Notes: generated from the letters alone by a model not told the origin. Counted from the stretch's first letter, positions 27,052 through 39,587 are shown. The stretch: 64,000 nt of DNA from Cunninghamella blakesleeana (GCA_017871115.1 JAFCIZ010000002.1:496001-560000); one strand, 5' to 3'. A program made the numbers and translations.

Positions 27052-27205
27052 ATGACATTCATAAAGACTTATATTTTTTGTGCTACATTAATGAAAAAAT
27101 TAAAGCGAGAGGCCAAATATGTATAAATTATGAAATAAACTCAAGTATTAACGAAAACGTGTGCTCTTTCTAATATAAACTTAGAAGATCATTTATGATT
27201 ACAGT
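27052..27205 (+). repeat. Diverged direct repeat, copy 1 (flanks fold-back)
   Basis: About 150 bases matching 28708-28857 in the same orientation, sharing for example TATATTTTTTGTGCTACATT, AATGAAAAAATTAAA, and GAAAACGTG before CTTTCTAATATAAA. The copies differ at many positions, so the duplication is old. Confidence 0.75.
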
Positions 27206-27462
27206 ATTTTGACTCTGCTTTTCGTATTTAAATTTTTTAATTTGCGCACCGGATTTTCAATTTTGCGCTTCCGATGAAGTTTTTACTTGATTTTGCGTTT
27301 TTCTTTTTATATATTAGCATAATACTGAAGTGTGTTTTATCATGATTTTATTGAATTTGCTAATTTATCAATTATTTATATATTTATACAATATAAATTG
27401 ATTATCTACTAAATATATGATTCTATAGTTAAATATCTATCAAAAAGATGAAATAGTATATC

Positions 27463-27722
27463 TTATTTATTCATTGCAAGCTTGTTTAGATACACATTAG
27501 ATATTGATTCTATTATTCTATTTTCCAAGCTATCACTATATGATGATGCATTTATTTTAAAGCATGCTTTGAACTTGGGTTAAAATTTTTCAATTAGATT
27601 TAGAAATGGAGAATGTGGGGATAAATAGATAAATTTATATTCTCGGCTTCCAATTAATTCTTTTACAATAGATGTGGAATGAATAGATACATTACCGATT
27701 ACAAAACATCTATCAACTATTA
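27463..27722 (-). pseudogene. Tc1/mariner-type transposase fragment (left arm)
   Basis: Mirror copy of the fragment at 28219-28478. Its minus-strand translation gives the same YLSPHSPFLNLIEKF signature and the same internal stop where the family has Trp. C-terminal third only. Confidence 0.7.
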
Positions 27723-28218
27723 TTACAATGAATAAATAAACGATGATAATAATAACAAAAATAAAAATAAAAGGACAAATGTAATATAGAGCTTATAAAA
27801 TAAATTTAAAACCAGATGATATAAGAAACGTAAAATAAACTTTTGCATTATTTTTATTATTTATACAGTCCAAATTAACAAATCCTGACCATAAGAGTTT
27901 TATTAGGTGTCTTTTTTATTTAATACATATATAAATACATTATATCATTGTTTTCTGAACTCTACTATTTGTGACTAAAATATGAATATTACACACTTAA
28001 AAAAAAAAATTATAAACAGATACAGTTTATAATTTGTTTATATTATCGTACCTAACATTAATCCAGGTCATAATGAGCATATTAATAATTAATGCAAAAG
28101 TTTATTTTACGTTTCTTATATCATCTGGTTTTAAATTTATTTTATAAGCTCTATATTACATTTGTCCTTTTATTTTTATTTTTGTTATTATTATCATCGT
28201 TTATTTATTCATTGTAAT

Positions 28219-28478
28219 AATAGTTGATAGATGTTTTGTAATCGGTAATGTATCTATTCATTCCACATCTATTGTAAAAGAATTAATTGGAAGCCGAGAA
28301 TATAAATTTATCTATTTATCCCCACATTCTCCATTTCTAAATCTAATTGAAAAATTTTAACCCAAGTTCAAAGCATGCTTTAAAATAAATGCATCATCAT
28401 ATAGTGATAGCTTGGAAAATAGAATAATAGAATCAATATCTAATGTGTATCTAAACAAGCTTGCAATGAATAAATAAG
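28219..28478 (+). pseudogene. Tc1/mariner-type transposase fragment (right arm)
   Basis: One frame reads VIGNVSIHSTSIVKELI, then YKFIYLSPHSPFLNLIEKF, stop, PKFKACFK. This matches the C-terminal DDE_3 core of Tc1/IS630 transposases (consensus DN.S.H, then YLPPYSP.LNPIE..W). The catalytic Asp of the DN pair reads Gly, Pro before Ile-Glu reads Leu, and the conserved Trp is a stop codon, so it is dead. No upstream transposase sequence remains. Confidence 0.75.
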
Positions 28479-28707
28479 ATATACTATTTCATCTTTTTGA
28501 TAGATATTTAACTATAGAATCATATATTTAGTAGATAATCAATTTATATTGTATAAATATATAAATAATTGATAAATTAGCAAATTCAATAAAATCATGA
28601 TAAAACACACTTCAGTATTATGCTAATATATAAAAAAAATACGCAAAGTTGTAAATCTGGAGGAATGCATATCAAAAGTCAAAATTCTATATAAAAAAAA
28701 AAAAATA

Positions 28708-28857
28708 ATGGCATCCATACATTCTTATATTTTTTGTGCTACATTAATGAAAAAATTAAAACGAGAGGCAATATATGTATAAATTGTGAAATATACTTGA
28801 CTGTTATTGAAAACGTGCGGTGCTTTCTAATATAAAATTTTAAGATCCTTTATGATT
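28708..28857 (+). repeat. Diverged direct repeat, copy 2 (flanks fold-back)
   Basis: Second copy of the 27052-27205 sequence, same strand. The two copies bracket the fold-back, as expected if a larger element or segmental duplication existed before the inverted structure formed. Confidence 0.75.
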
Positions 28858-29090
28858 AAAATAAAAGAAAAGAAAAAGAAACGGAGCTTAAATAAAATAA
28901 TAAAAAAAAAGAACAATAAGAATAAAGAATTAAATATTATTTATTATATAAGAGTGATGATGGCTAAAAAAGTAAAAAAATAAAATGCAATAAAAGAGGA
29001 TATAAACAAATAATAAGAGTTACTATGTTGAATTAATTTAAGAGATATGTAAAATAAAAATGTAAGATGAAGTAAAATAAAATAAAAAAA

Positions 29091-30275
29091 TTATGATGAT
29101 GATAATGATAATGATTTTAAACGTTTTAGTAAACTTTGATACAAGTTTCGCCATTCTTCTTCGGTGTCAAGAATTCTATGTACAATATCTTCTTCACTTA
29201 AAAGAGAATTTTCAACAATATACGTTTTAGCAAAATTATATTTCCACACCATACGATGATCTAATCCAGCCCCCTCCAACATGTGTTGTAACCTTTTTAA
29301 TCGTGTTTGACATTCATGACTATGCTCTTGAATATAGTTTAACAATTGTTTAGGTATCTTACTATTATCCTTTTCCTCTTCCTTATTATTATGATGAAGA
29401 ATATAATCTATAACAGGTTCAGAATATTCATCATATTTAACACATCCATAAGATTGTACCAAAGTTTTATACAAGCAAGTATACCGATCATTATAAATTT
29501 GAGTAGGTTGTATAGAAGGCTGAAAACCAGACACAATCCAATCCATCGTCACTCTTAGCCAATGAATTTTTATTTTTGGTGGTAATGGCAAAGATAAATT
29601 ACGTGATGCAATAGGGGTATTATTATAATAATAATAAGCATCTTGATTATTATTATTATTATTATTGTTTGCTGATGAATGATCAGATTGATTGATTTCT
29701 CGAGGTATATAAGAAAAGGAGAGAATTAATGATTTATCACCTACATAGTGTTGGTCTTCATGTTGTTCTTCTTTTTCTTGAAATTGATGGAATTTTTTTT
29801 TGTTAAAATAATCAAAAGCGGGATAGTTATAAGTACATTCTAAATTTGGATTAAACTTCATATGGAAGTTGGCTTGACTTTTTTCTTGAGGAGTAAGGAC
29901 TTGTAACCATGCATTAGGGATTTGTAGTGGTTGCCAAGGGCTAAACTTGATTTGAAGTTGCCTATGGTGATAAAACTGCCACGACGTTAAAGTAGGCAAC
30001 TCTAATTGTATAATACCATCTTCATCTTCTTTAGGTTTGAATTCAAGTATTTTATTTTCATTATCATAGCTAGTAGCTAAGAGTTTCATAGTAGAAATAT
30101 AAGGATATTGACCAAGAGTAATATCGACCGTGTGCTGTTGTTTCTTGATATCAAAATAAATATGTTCTTCAATCATAGTCTTCCATTCATTACATACTTT
30201 TCTAAGGTTATATAATTCATGATAGGGTAAAAAAGAAAAGATGTGCCACTGTAATTCTGTTGGTAACCAAGTCAT
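29091..30275 (-). CDS. F-box protein
   Basis: Intronless, 394 aa. Residues 3-40 are an F-box (LPTELQWHIFSFLPYHELYN, then LRKVCNEWKTMIE), which in the family binds Skp1 to recruit substrates to an SCF ubiquitin ligase. The rest has no recognised repeat (no LRR, WD40 or Kelch). It contains aromatic beta-rich segments (LTSWQFYHHRQLQIKFSPWQ, KIKIHWLRVTMDWIVSGFQP), a Gln/Glu/His-rich loop, an Asn run and a coiled C-terminus (EEEWRNLYQSLLKRLKSLSL). The substrate-binding part may be lineage-specific. Confidence 0.82.
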   Translation of the reverse strand: MTWLPTELQWHIFSFLPYHELYNLRKVCNEWKTMIEEHIYFDIKKQQHTVDITLGQYPYISTMKLLATSYDNENKILEFKPKEDEDGIIQLELPTLTSWQFYHHRQLQIKFSPWQPLQIPNAWLQVLTPQEKSQANFHMKFNPNLECTYNYPAFDYFNKKKFHQFQEKEEQHEDQHYVGDKSLILSFSYIPREINQSDHSSANNNNNNNNQDAYYYYNNTPIASRNLSLPLPPKIKIHWLRVTMDWIVSGFQPSIQPTQIYNDRYTCLYKTLVQSYGCVKYDEYSEPVIDYILHHNNKEEEKDNSKIPKQLLNYIQEHSHECQTRLKRLQHMLEGAGLDHRMVWKYNFAKTYIVENSLLSEEDIVHRILDTEEEWRNLYQSLLKRLKSLSLSSS

Positions 30276-30547
30276 TTTATTCTATATCTAATAGTTTATT
30301 ATAAACATATATTTAAAAAAAATATATATAAAAACGAAAAAGTGTGTATATATATGTGTGTGTGTATTATTTATATAAAAATAGAATTATTTTTTTAAAA
30401 AAGATAAAAAAATAATAAGGGAAAGAGAAAGGGAAAATAAAAACGGAGTAGCAAAAATTTATATTTTTTTTTTTATGCTACTACTGTAGCGTGAGAAAAA
30501 TTGTAATATATTTGGAATTAATGATTGAGTTTATAAATTACTCTATT
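30276..30547. other. Short intergenic between - strand genes
   Basis: About 270 bases, AT-rich, between the F-box start and the Erv1 stop. Holds the F-box promoter; no other feature seen. Confidence 0.5.
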
Positions 30548-31363
30548 CTATTGATCACATTTACCGCCAGGAGGCCCATTTAACCATCTTTCAAATACTT
30601 TGGTGCAATCAAATACAGGTTTATTCAATTTGACATTCACTTCATTATGTCTTCTGCATAACCATTGACTAAGCTTTTCTTTACTATCTACTTGTACAGG
30701 TTCTTTTGCCATGGCTTGTTGAAAATCATTCTAAATAAAAACAAAAAATGATGATATAAGAAACATTATAAGTAAAACTTTTTTTTTTTTTTTTTTGGGT
30801 GACACATATTTCATAATAGTTGTCTATTCCTTTTTATAGCATTTTTTTATTGTTTTATCCTTATTTTAGACTACACTTATTGTTTTACTATTATTTCAAT
30901 TATTATTTACCTTACAAAACCAACAAGGATAATGTTGTGCAAAAGATTCTATAAAAGTTTTCATACTTTCCTTTTGAGAAGGTGTTGGTCTATCAGGATA
31001 ATATGCAGCTGTAGTATGTAAAAGGGTCCAAGTGGCATTACCAAGTACTTCGACATCAGGTGGACAGTTATTTCTACGCCATTCATCGGTTGCTGCTTCC
31101 TTTTCTTTTTCTTTTATATCACCCGTTTTTTGAGTTTCTTGTTGAGCTGTACTTGTTGTTGTTCCTTTTGTTGTAGTTGAATCGGCCTTAGTTGCTGACT
31201 CAGCTTTTCCTTTTTGTTTTTCAATTCTTGACCACGTTTTAAAATCATTACAAACTCTACAAGGTTTTCCATCCTTCATGGGTACAGTTTTACCAGTAAC
31301 CGGATCTATCATAACTTCATATTCTGCCCTTGACCCTTGATGCTCTTCCGTTGGTACAGCCAT
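30548..31363 (-). CDS. erv1: FAD-linked sulfhydryl oxidase Erv1 (mitochondrial)
   Basis: Re-oxidises Mia40 in the mitochondrial intermembrane space. Exons 31363-30911 and 30730-30548; 211 aa. Seen: shuttle pair Cys35-Arg-Val-Cys38 (KPCRVCNDF), a Lys/Thr-rich flexible linker, then the FAD domain: [20 protein letters not shown], active-site YPCWFC (Cys147, Cys150), and a structural pair in [19 protein letters not shown] (Cys176, Cys193). The His and Asn that contact FAD are present. Start is at MAVPTEEH; an in-frame upstream Met would add an implausible Phe-rich stretch. Divergent from the Zn2Cys6 regulator. Confidence 0.95.
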
Positions 31364-31528
31364 TTCTCTATATTTATTTTTATTATTTACTTTTTGAAAG
31401 AAAAAAAATTGGAAAGAGAAAAAAAAAAAAATGACGGCGGGGCTGAAAAAACAATTATATTTTTTGTTCAAGCGATTATTTTTTTAACCCTCTTCTTTCA
31501 CCTTTATTTTTTTACTTTTTAAAAAAAT

Positions 31529-34218
31529 ATGAATAGCTTAAAGAAAAAAAAAATACCTTGTGAAAGTAAATAATATAATATAATATATATGCATATATTT
31601 ATTATTATGATTATTGTTTTATATATATATATATATATATATGAATATATGAATTAAATTAAAAAAAATATTTTAATAGATTGTCGTGATCAAAAAAGAA
31701 AATGTAATGGTTTTCAACCTTGTGAAAGGTACATTATTATTCCTTTTTTATTTTTTTCATATGACTTTAATGTAATTTTTTTTTTTAGACAGATAGATAT
31801 TCTAATATAATATATACATACTTTTATTATTATTATTATTACCTTGAAAATAGATGTGAAAAATTAAATATAGCCTGTGTTTATATTCAACAACTCTCAC
31901 CTATTGATGAAGAATATATGCAGCTAATAAAAAATTCAATACTAGAAAATGAAGTATCAACATTAGAAAGTCAATTAAAAGAAATGGAAGCTGAAATAGC
32001 TAATATGAAGAAACATGATGGAAACTCTGTAGTACCTCAACAACAACAAGTAGATCAATTAACGACCATATATAATAACAATGGAAATAATAATAAACAA
32101 CCTTTGGTTTGGAGATTAGAAATGACAAAAGGGCAGCTTTATTTTCAAACAAATATTAAAACACTTGGGGAATTTCTTAATCACCTTCAGAATCTAAATC
32201 AAGTTATCCATTTTAATAATAATATCCCATCACCTTTGGAACGTCATACATTTAAAACAATTTTGATGAAAGCTTTAAATCAGTCTTTACAACGAAAACA
32301 TAATAAAGTAAGATATAAAACAGCCTTATTAGCTATTGAATATCAAGATTGGAAACATGACCATTGTAGCATTGATTTTACTTTATCTTCTTCAACTTCA
32401 TCCTCCTCTTCACCAATATCAACTTCAATATTAACACCAAATATACATGGTACGAAAGATACTACTTTATTTATTAATGATGATAATATTCTTTTTAATT
32501 CAACATTATCACCACCTTCATCAACGTCATCATCGTCATCGTCCAAGAACATATTTTTACCACCATCGTTAGACACTACTCTTTCACTTGTAAAAAAATA
32601 TACAGAATGCCAACACTTATACCAATTTGCCATACATATTCCAACTTTTTATCGTTATTTCGAACATATCAACTCTACTACGACTTCAACAAGTCAACCT
32701 ATGAATGAGGATTCATCAATATCACCAGCATTAACTTCATTTTGTGCCGTTTTATGTACACTGGATTGTGATCATATTTTACAACTAGTTCCTGAACATC
32801 ATTTGCATTTTTATGGGCATTATTATTTTGAACATGCCAAAAGAGCTGTCTCAGAAAGATTTGATGAAGTCAGTTTAGAATTATTAACAGCTTATGTATT
32901 TATGGCCGTCTATAAATGGAATACATACTTTGAAAAGGAAAGTACTTTTTACGCCGATATAGCCCATCGTTTATCACTTCTTTTAGCCAATGATTATGAT
33001 AAAAAACACGAGCATCAACAGCATTGTCATGGTGGTATGGATGATCAAGATGATACTATTCATTTTTATCGTGTCATTTCTTATTTAACCCACACGTGCA
33101 TTTATCAACAACTATCAACAGCTAATGTAGAAATGGCATGTCGAAATAGAGATTTACAACAATTAATTCATCGATTCGGCGATATTTCGTCCTCTTCCTC
33201 CTTACCTAATTCTCATCATTATCAAAACAAAAAAAGAAAAATAGACCAAGAACTCTCCCCTATTTATTTTATCACCATGCAAAAAGAAACACCCTTCCTT
33301 CAATACCATGCTTATCGCCATGAATTACAGCTAATAATCAAAGAAGTATCGCAGAATTATATGCAACATTGTAATAATTTACAAGAAATGATGGTACACC
33401 TGTCATATCAAATAGAATCCAAAATGGTGAAATGGTATCAAGGTTTAGAAACAGGGTATCAATTGATCCATCTACCATTATTTGATTCTGCTACTACGTT
33501 ATCAGATCAAGTTTATTTTCAATTATTAGCCAAAGAATGTGGTGATCTTTCTCATTATCAACCTCAGCCTCAGTCACTTTCCCATCAAACTGTAATTCCA
33601 GCATTAACTACCTTGGCAGTCTATGATGAAGTTTTATTATTGGGATTGGCGGCTTTACCAAAAAGGGCATATTCAAAGGAAGAATGGAATATTGGACAAA
33701 TCCTACATCAATTTTGGGATGGTGGAAAGGAAATAAATGTAACCATAGCAGAACAATTAGGATTGAATATTAATAAGTGGCAGCGTCGATTTGATAAATT
33801 AAATCAATTAAGGAAAGATGTTAGTGGATGTGATGATGGATACAACAGTGAAAAAGTCATGACAGATGAAGTATTTTTGGATTTAATGACAGATTTATTG
33901 TATTCCAATAGCCAACGTTATCGGTATCCCTTTTTATATCACGTATTTCAAGCAACCCTCAATACAATTCGAATCTCTCAATATTTGCTATACCGACGTT
34001 GGAAAGGATTATGTTGTTATTTTGATAAAAGATTGGTTATGAATGCTGAAAATGTATTGAATCGGTTCTTAATTGGTAGTACTTACTTGGATCCTTCCAT
34101 TCAGCAATATGAATCTTTAATTCAGGAAAAGTTAGTTTTGTGTAAAAAATTACTTCAAGTGGACTTTTCCAGTAGTACTTCAATGACGATAATGGAGGAA
34201 GACATCTTTCCTTTTTGA
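31529..34218 (+). CDS. Zn2Cys6 fungal transcription factor
   Basis: Exons 31529-31565, 31680-31728, 31854-34218 (816 aa). The two small first exons and the third together build the binuclear zinc cluster IPCENCRDQKRKC..CERCEKLNIAC, with Cys11, 14, 21, 27, 30 and 37 in the exact C-x2-C-x6-C-x5-C-x2-C-x6-C spacing. A coiled coil follows (NEVSTLESQLKEMEAEIANM), probably for dimerisation. The long rest resembles the middle-homology part of zygomycete regulators (FYRYFEHINS, AVLCTLDCDHILQLV, SERFDEVSLELLTAYVFMAV) with Ser and His/Gln loops. Start is fixed by the need for the first two Cys. Target genes unknown. Confidence 0.87.
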
Positions 34219-34785
34219 ACACACACACGCACATATATATAATTCATATTTTTATTTATTTATTTATTATTATTTTTGTATATATTGAACTTACATTGTA
34301 ATTATATTTTTATTTTATTTTTTTATTATCTTAGTTAATTTTAATATTATTATTCTTATTATTTAATATTAATATACTACTATAGTGTTTATTATTATTA
34401 TTATTATTATATTATCATTTATCTTATTTCATTCATCTTTTTTTTTTTAGGTTTAATTTCCTTACATTCTTTACTATATATATATAAAAAAATCTCCCCC
34501 TTCTCTCTAATTTTAAAATTAATATTGTTGTATGAATAAAAAAATATAAATTCTAATTTATAACATACCAAATACTAACTTATATATCTATATTCCCCCT
34601 ATTTTCCTTAATAATAATATAATAAAAAAAAAAAAAGTTATTTATTAAATGGCCGACATCCATGCAAGTAAAGAAGAAATTTTTTTTTTTTCGAAAGCTT
34701 TATATTTTCTTTCTCTTTCTTTCTCTCTTTCTTTGATTTTTTATCATTATTATTTATCATTATATATTAAATTAAAAAAAAAAAA
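34219..34785. other. Intergenic between tandem + strand genes
   Basis: About 570 bases, TAT- and T-rich, with a pyrimidine-rich CTTT tract at 34709-34740 just upstream of the next start. No ORF. Confidence 0.5.
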
Positions 34786-35502
34786 ATGAAACTATATTCT
34801 TTATTATTTACATTCTCATTAGTTTTAACAAGTAGTTATTGTGATCATGTTTACATTGATAGCCCTAGAGAAGGAGATGTTTTTAAACACGGATCCACTG
34901 TAACCGTTGATTATCGAGGTATATATAAATCTGATGAATCTTTAAAATTATATTTATACATATATTTATTATCTTTTTTTCTTTTTCTTTTTTTTATTTT
35001 AATATAGTACAATTCGAAGGTATGGCAAGTTTAAGGTCAGCGTCTGTAGCTGTTGTTAATCCTGATAAAACTATAGTCACTTATTTACCAGAAGGTAATT
35101 GGGTAGATGATCCATCTAGAAGAAGAGGTGCTACAACAAGATGGGTTATTCCAAATGATTTAAAAGCTGGAACGTATTCCATTCGTGTTGGTGGAACGTA
35201 AGTTATATATATATTTAAGCAAAGGTGCTATTACTCTTAGTTTATTAATATATATATAAATATATATTTGATTCTTTTAATTTTATAAAGTGGCTCTGCT
35301 CGTTGTTCCAAGAATAATAATGGTCAAGGTAAAGAAATAAATTAATAAATGATAGTATTAATAAGAAACCATGATATATATATTTTTTTTTGTGATTTTA
35401 TATCATTTATTAATTCATTCATTATGATTTTTTTTTTTAGCTCCTTTTGAGCATTGTAAAGTAACTATTGAATCCAGTCAAGCATTTACTTTAATCGATT
35501 AA
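34786..35502 (+). CDS. Small secreted protein with Kre9/Knh1-like Ig-type domain
   Basis: Exons 34786-34918, 35008-35197, 35291-35328, 35441-35502; 140 aa. A signal peptide (MKLYSLLFTFSLVLTSSYC) is followed by DHVYIDSPREGDVFKHGSTV, then TVTYLP-like strands, RRRGATTRWVIPNDLKAGTY, SIRVGGTGSARCSKNNNGQ and a C-terminal HCKVTIESSQAFTLID. The pattern 'SP..G..F..G..V.V.Y' followed by 'W.IP..L..G.Y.I.V' resembles the small beta-sandwich of Kre9/Knh1 and related Ser/Thr-rich wall proteins. Two Cys in the last third may pair. No GPI signal, so probably released or wall-associated. Confidence 0.75.
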
Positions 35503-37677
35503 AAATATAGCCGATCCTTATCTAATATTATTCTTACCATTATTAATATTTTATTTTACAAGAAATATAAATAAACTCAAGTTCTGTATAATTAAAACCT
35601 TTTACACTTTTTTTAAACTATGTATTATTTTTTATGAAATATGTTATCATTCTTTATCATTATTTAAATAAAAAAAACCTTAAAAAAATATATAAATGTT
35701 GATTATGCAGTTTACTGAATTAATTAAATAAATGAATTCATTTTTTTATTACTAACTTAACAAATAGAGTGATTATTAAAAAAAATCCAAAATAATATTG
35801 CTTACTGTTTATTTAAATAAGGTTTTCAATGGGCACACTATAGGTTTTTTAGACCCTATAAAATATATCCACTCGCTTTAATTTTCTTTATAATATATTT
35901 AATTATTTTTTTTAAACAAACTATATTTTTTATATTGAAGACTATTTCATTTGCAGTAAATATTTCTTTTATCATTATACATATATAAGTATATTATAGT
36001 ACAATTATCCAATATATATTTATAAATAAATTTATACGAATTTTTAAAAAAGGTTTAAATGGTCATATATTTATTTATTCCTCCTGGTAGTGATTGTTTA
36101 ATTGCTATTTTTTTTTATGTTAATACATATGTATATATTTATTTGCTTAGAATATTATAAATAATCTTACAACCTTGCAGCCATTTTTTTTTATTCGCCG
36201 TTGTTCTTGGTGCCTATAATGCAGGGCTACAGATCTGTTTACCTTACTTCCATTATTCTTCAATGATGATTATCAAGATTTAAAATGCAACTTACTACAT
36301 ATCCAGGGACCTGTACGAGGCTTGCTAAATTTGAAGTAGTAGGGACAATATATAAATATTGGTTGCAGATACCTTAGTTTTTTGGACTACCCCAAACGAG
36401 AGAAGGTATTGTACAGAAAAAGTTGAAATATAAAAACTTGAATTCCAGAGTTTATCCTTGCAGGTCATCTAACTGAGCTTATCTTTTATTTAGAGCCATT
36501 TCTATAGGGTACAATTTTTATACCGGTTTGGACTGGCGAATGTATTTTTATTTTTTTATTTTTTTTTACTGTTATCCGATGATAGCTATGTCTAAAAGTA
36601 ATTGAACATAATTAATCTGGTACTTCAAAATATTTTTGTGCATAACTACCGGAGAAATTTGGAGGAGGGGTGGCCGAACAAGAATTAAAAGATTATATGA
36701 TCAGAATGTGGTAGCTATTTATTATTCATGAAGGTTAGGTTTTTTCTATTCAAGATAGTTGGATTTATTTTTTCTTTCTTATGATGGTAATCAGCTTATT
36801 TTATTTGAGATAGCTGGTCCTTTTATTATAGTTTATATCTATTTTTTTTCATGGTGAGAGAGAATTGCATCCAATGTTCATATCACTAGTCTATCAATAA
36901 TTGGTTCCTACCTATTTCAATGATTTTAATATAAAATGGCTAGTTCTAACGGTATTAAATTCTCTGTCATGCATATAAAGTATATTTTTTTCCATTTCTG
37001 TTTTCTTACCATAATTACCATTTGTCGATTTAACGAGGCACAAAGAAAAAAAATAAGCAAAGAGGTGTTTTAATGGAATAAATTACTGTATTGAGTTTTT
37101 TTTCAATATTGAGCCGAAACTTTTGTTATTATGTAGAACTTTTAATCATTAAAAAGATATATGTATTATTATTATTATTATTGTCATTTAAATGGCAATA
37201 CATATTCTACATAATAGAACAATAACTTGTTTCAATTATTTCCATTAATAGAATAAAAATCCTCTTTTTAATTTGAACAAAAGCAACAACGAAAATATTA
37301 TATAAGCAAAATAAGGTAATAATGTATATACATAATACTTAACAATAATAAGTAAAAGAATTATTAACCAATCAAAATATATAAATTTATTAATAAATCA
37401 AACATAAACACACACACCACAGAAAATTTTTATCATTTAAGGAAATATCTATTGTCATTATTATCTATTATATAATAACGATAATGGTAATATGAGAGAA
37501 AAAAAAAAAAAAAAGATCATCATCAACAATTAAAAAAATTTTTTTAATTAATTCAAATTTGGACAATGAAACAAAATAATGGGGACGATTATATTCATCT
37601 GAATCTTCAAAATAAATGATCGATTGGTACGTACGTTTTTAAATATGCACACAAGTACAAATAAACATTATATATAC

Positions 37678-37710
<33 letters not shown>

Positions 37711-39587
37711 TGTATATATGTATGTATATATGTATGTATGTATATTTATATAAATATGTTTATATTATAAACTTTAACTGTTTGTTATATTTATTTATTT
37801 TTGAAACACATTACACGGTTCAAATCCATACCTTTATACCCATTGATATAGAAACAGTAATTAGAATATATCCAACCGAAATTTATAAATTTATATATAT
37901 AGTCAAACAACGATTATAACGACGCGATTAGAATTTATATTTTCAAGATATATTTATAATAAATCAACTTTTTATTAAAATTGGAGAATAAGAAATACAT
38001 GAAATAACTCGTTTATTCATTAGGGAATTTTGACAACAGTATAAAATGTATATAGAATAACTAACTACATCAATAGATAAATCGAATGGTCTTTGGCAAA
38101 AAAGAAAAAAAAAGAAATAATATAAAAATGATGATAATGTTAAGGGAAAAAGAATGATATATACGTCTATATGATTAAAAAAAGTAATTTTACCAAGAGA
38201 AAAAAAAGCAAGGGGAGTGGGGGGGGAAGGGAAGAAGAAAAAAAATCGATGATTTTGAAAAAGGACCGATATTATAAATTAAAATTTAAAAAAAAGAAAA
38301 AAAATACGAATAATAATGATGACAGTTTATAACGATTTGATTGATCAACAATAACAACCAAGAAGAAGAAAAATAACAAAATAAAAAAAAAAAAAAAGAA
38401 ATATGATATTAATGAATGACACATGATTATTTCCCTTTTCACTCATCTCACATATAAAATACCACCACCACTTGTACACTTTGAAAAAAAAAAAAAAAAA
38501 AAATTATTAAAATATGAATCCCTAGTCTTTCCATTTTTTTAAATATAAATAAATAAATAACTAATATAATAATCCAAGATATATATGACGTACCATTTGC
38601 ATATTGTTTTGAAAGGTAATCGGAAAAAGGAAATCGAATGTGCTTTTTTCAACTCCTACAAAAATGACATGCTAAATCACTATATGAAGATTAAAATGAA
38701 TAATATAATGTATTCTTTTTAAATAATGATGATTATATAATAGTAATTATATATGTACTGTATATCATAGTAATAGATATAATATAATAACAATAATAAT
38801 GATAACAATAATATATATACATATATATAATGTAATATAATACAATATAATATATAGCAATATAATAGTAATATAATATAAATTGATAATATATTTATGT
38901 ACGTACTCTTTTTACATATCTCTAAACAAAAAAGGCAATTATCCTCCCCTTGATCTCACTTTCCACTTTTTTTTTATATTTCAAATAATATTCCACTCCT
39001 CCTCTCCTCTTTTTTTATTGGATATAGAGATGAACCAATATTCTCCTTTCTTAGATTAAATAAATAAAAAAAAAAAAATTGAAATAGCCATATGTTATTA
39101 TTATGATCCATTTTCACTTTTTCAATATCTTTTTTTCCCTTTACCCCTTATTATTATTCTATTTTATTATAATTATTATTATTTTGAATGAATTAACAAA
39201 ATTGATAACAAACCAATCAATAATTAAGGGAGAGAGGTATCTTTATAAGTTAAAATCTCGGGTAGTAAAAAAAAAAAAAGGTTTTTCTTACGTCAAGAAG
39301 AACTTTAAATTTTCCTTCCATTTTAAAAATTTGAAATTCAATTTTTTTTCAATTTTTTTATATATAATTCCTTTTCTTTTCCTTTCCTTTTTTTTTTTTT
39401 TTTTTTTTTTTCTTTCTTCTTCTTCTTTACTCTCTCACTTTTAATTCTTTTTTTTTTTTTTTTTTTTTTTACATACTTTAATTTTTATATATATATTTAT
39501 ATATATATATATATACTATCCCTTTTAAATAATAAAAAAAATTATAATCTAATCAACAGCTAAATAATAATAATAATAATAATAATA
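35503..39587. other. 4-kb AT-rich desert
   Basis: Longest gene-free stretch in the window. Holds a (TGTA)n microsatellite (about 37681-37745), poly-A and poly-T tracts, a G-rich patch (38216-38232), and from about 38900 on a strongly pyrimidine-rich stretch that resembles the promoter/leader type seen before other genes. No protein-like frame or structured RNA was recognised. The segment 36100-36800 is less repetitive than its surroundings and could be a decayed gene or element, but nothing identifiable remains. Confidence 0.45.
37681..37745. repeat. (TGTA)n microsatellite
   Basis: Tandem TGTA/TATG tetranucleotide run of about 60 bases with a few TATA interruptions. Confidence 0.9.

Larger units (their letters stand above)
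27292..28650. mobile_element. Fold-back element: inverted copies of a decayed Tc1/mariner transposase fragment
   Basis: Two arms, about 27292-27850 and 28090-28650, are near-perfect reverse complements (for example TGCATCATCATATAGTGATA in the right arm and its complement in the left), separated by a 240-base loop. Each arm encodes the same broken C-terminal part of a DDE transposase. Outer ends diverge but keep TTTGCG motifs (27240-27300 and about 28640). Fold-back transposons or head-to-head insertion followed by deletion could produce this. Not autonomous: no intact transposase. Confidence 0.8.

Noticed and set aside
37115..37235. Imperfect inverted repeat (GTTATTATGTAGAA and TTCTACATAATAGAACAATAAC)
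   Set aside because: Short, interrupted by a TTA repeat, and without defined ends; too weak to call a MITE.
37817..37827. GGTTCAAATCC, a match to the tRNA B-box consensus
   Set aside because: No A box, acceptor stem or anticodon arm can be found at the right distance; surrounding sequence is microsatellite and AT-rich.
38216..38232. G-rich patch considered as a G-quadruplex or telomere-like tract
   Set aside because: A single run without the four spaced G tracts required and with no tandem repeat.
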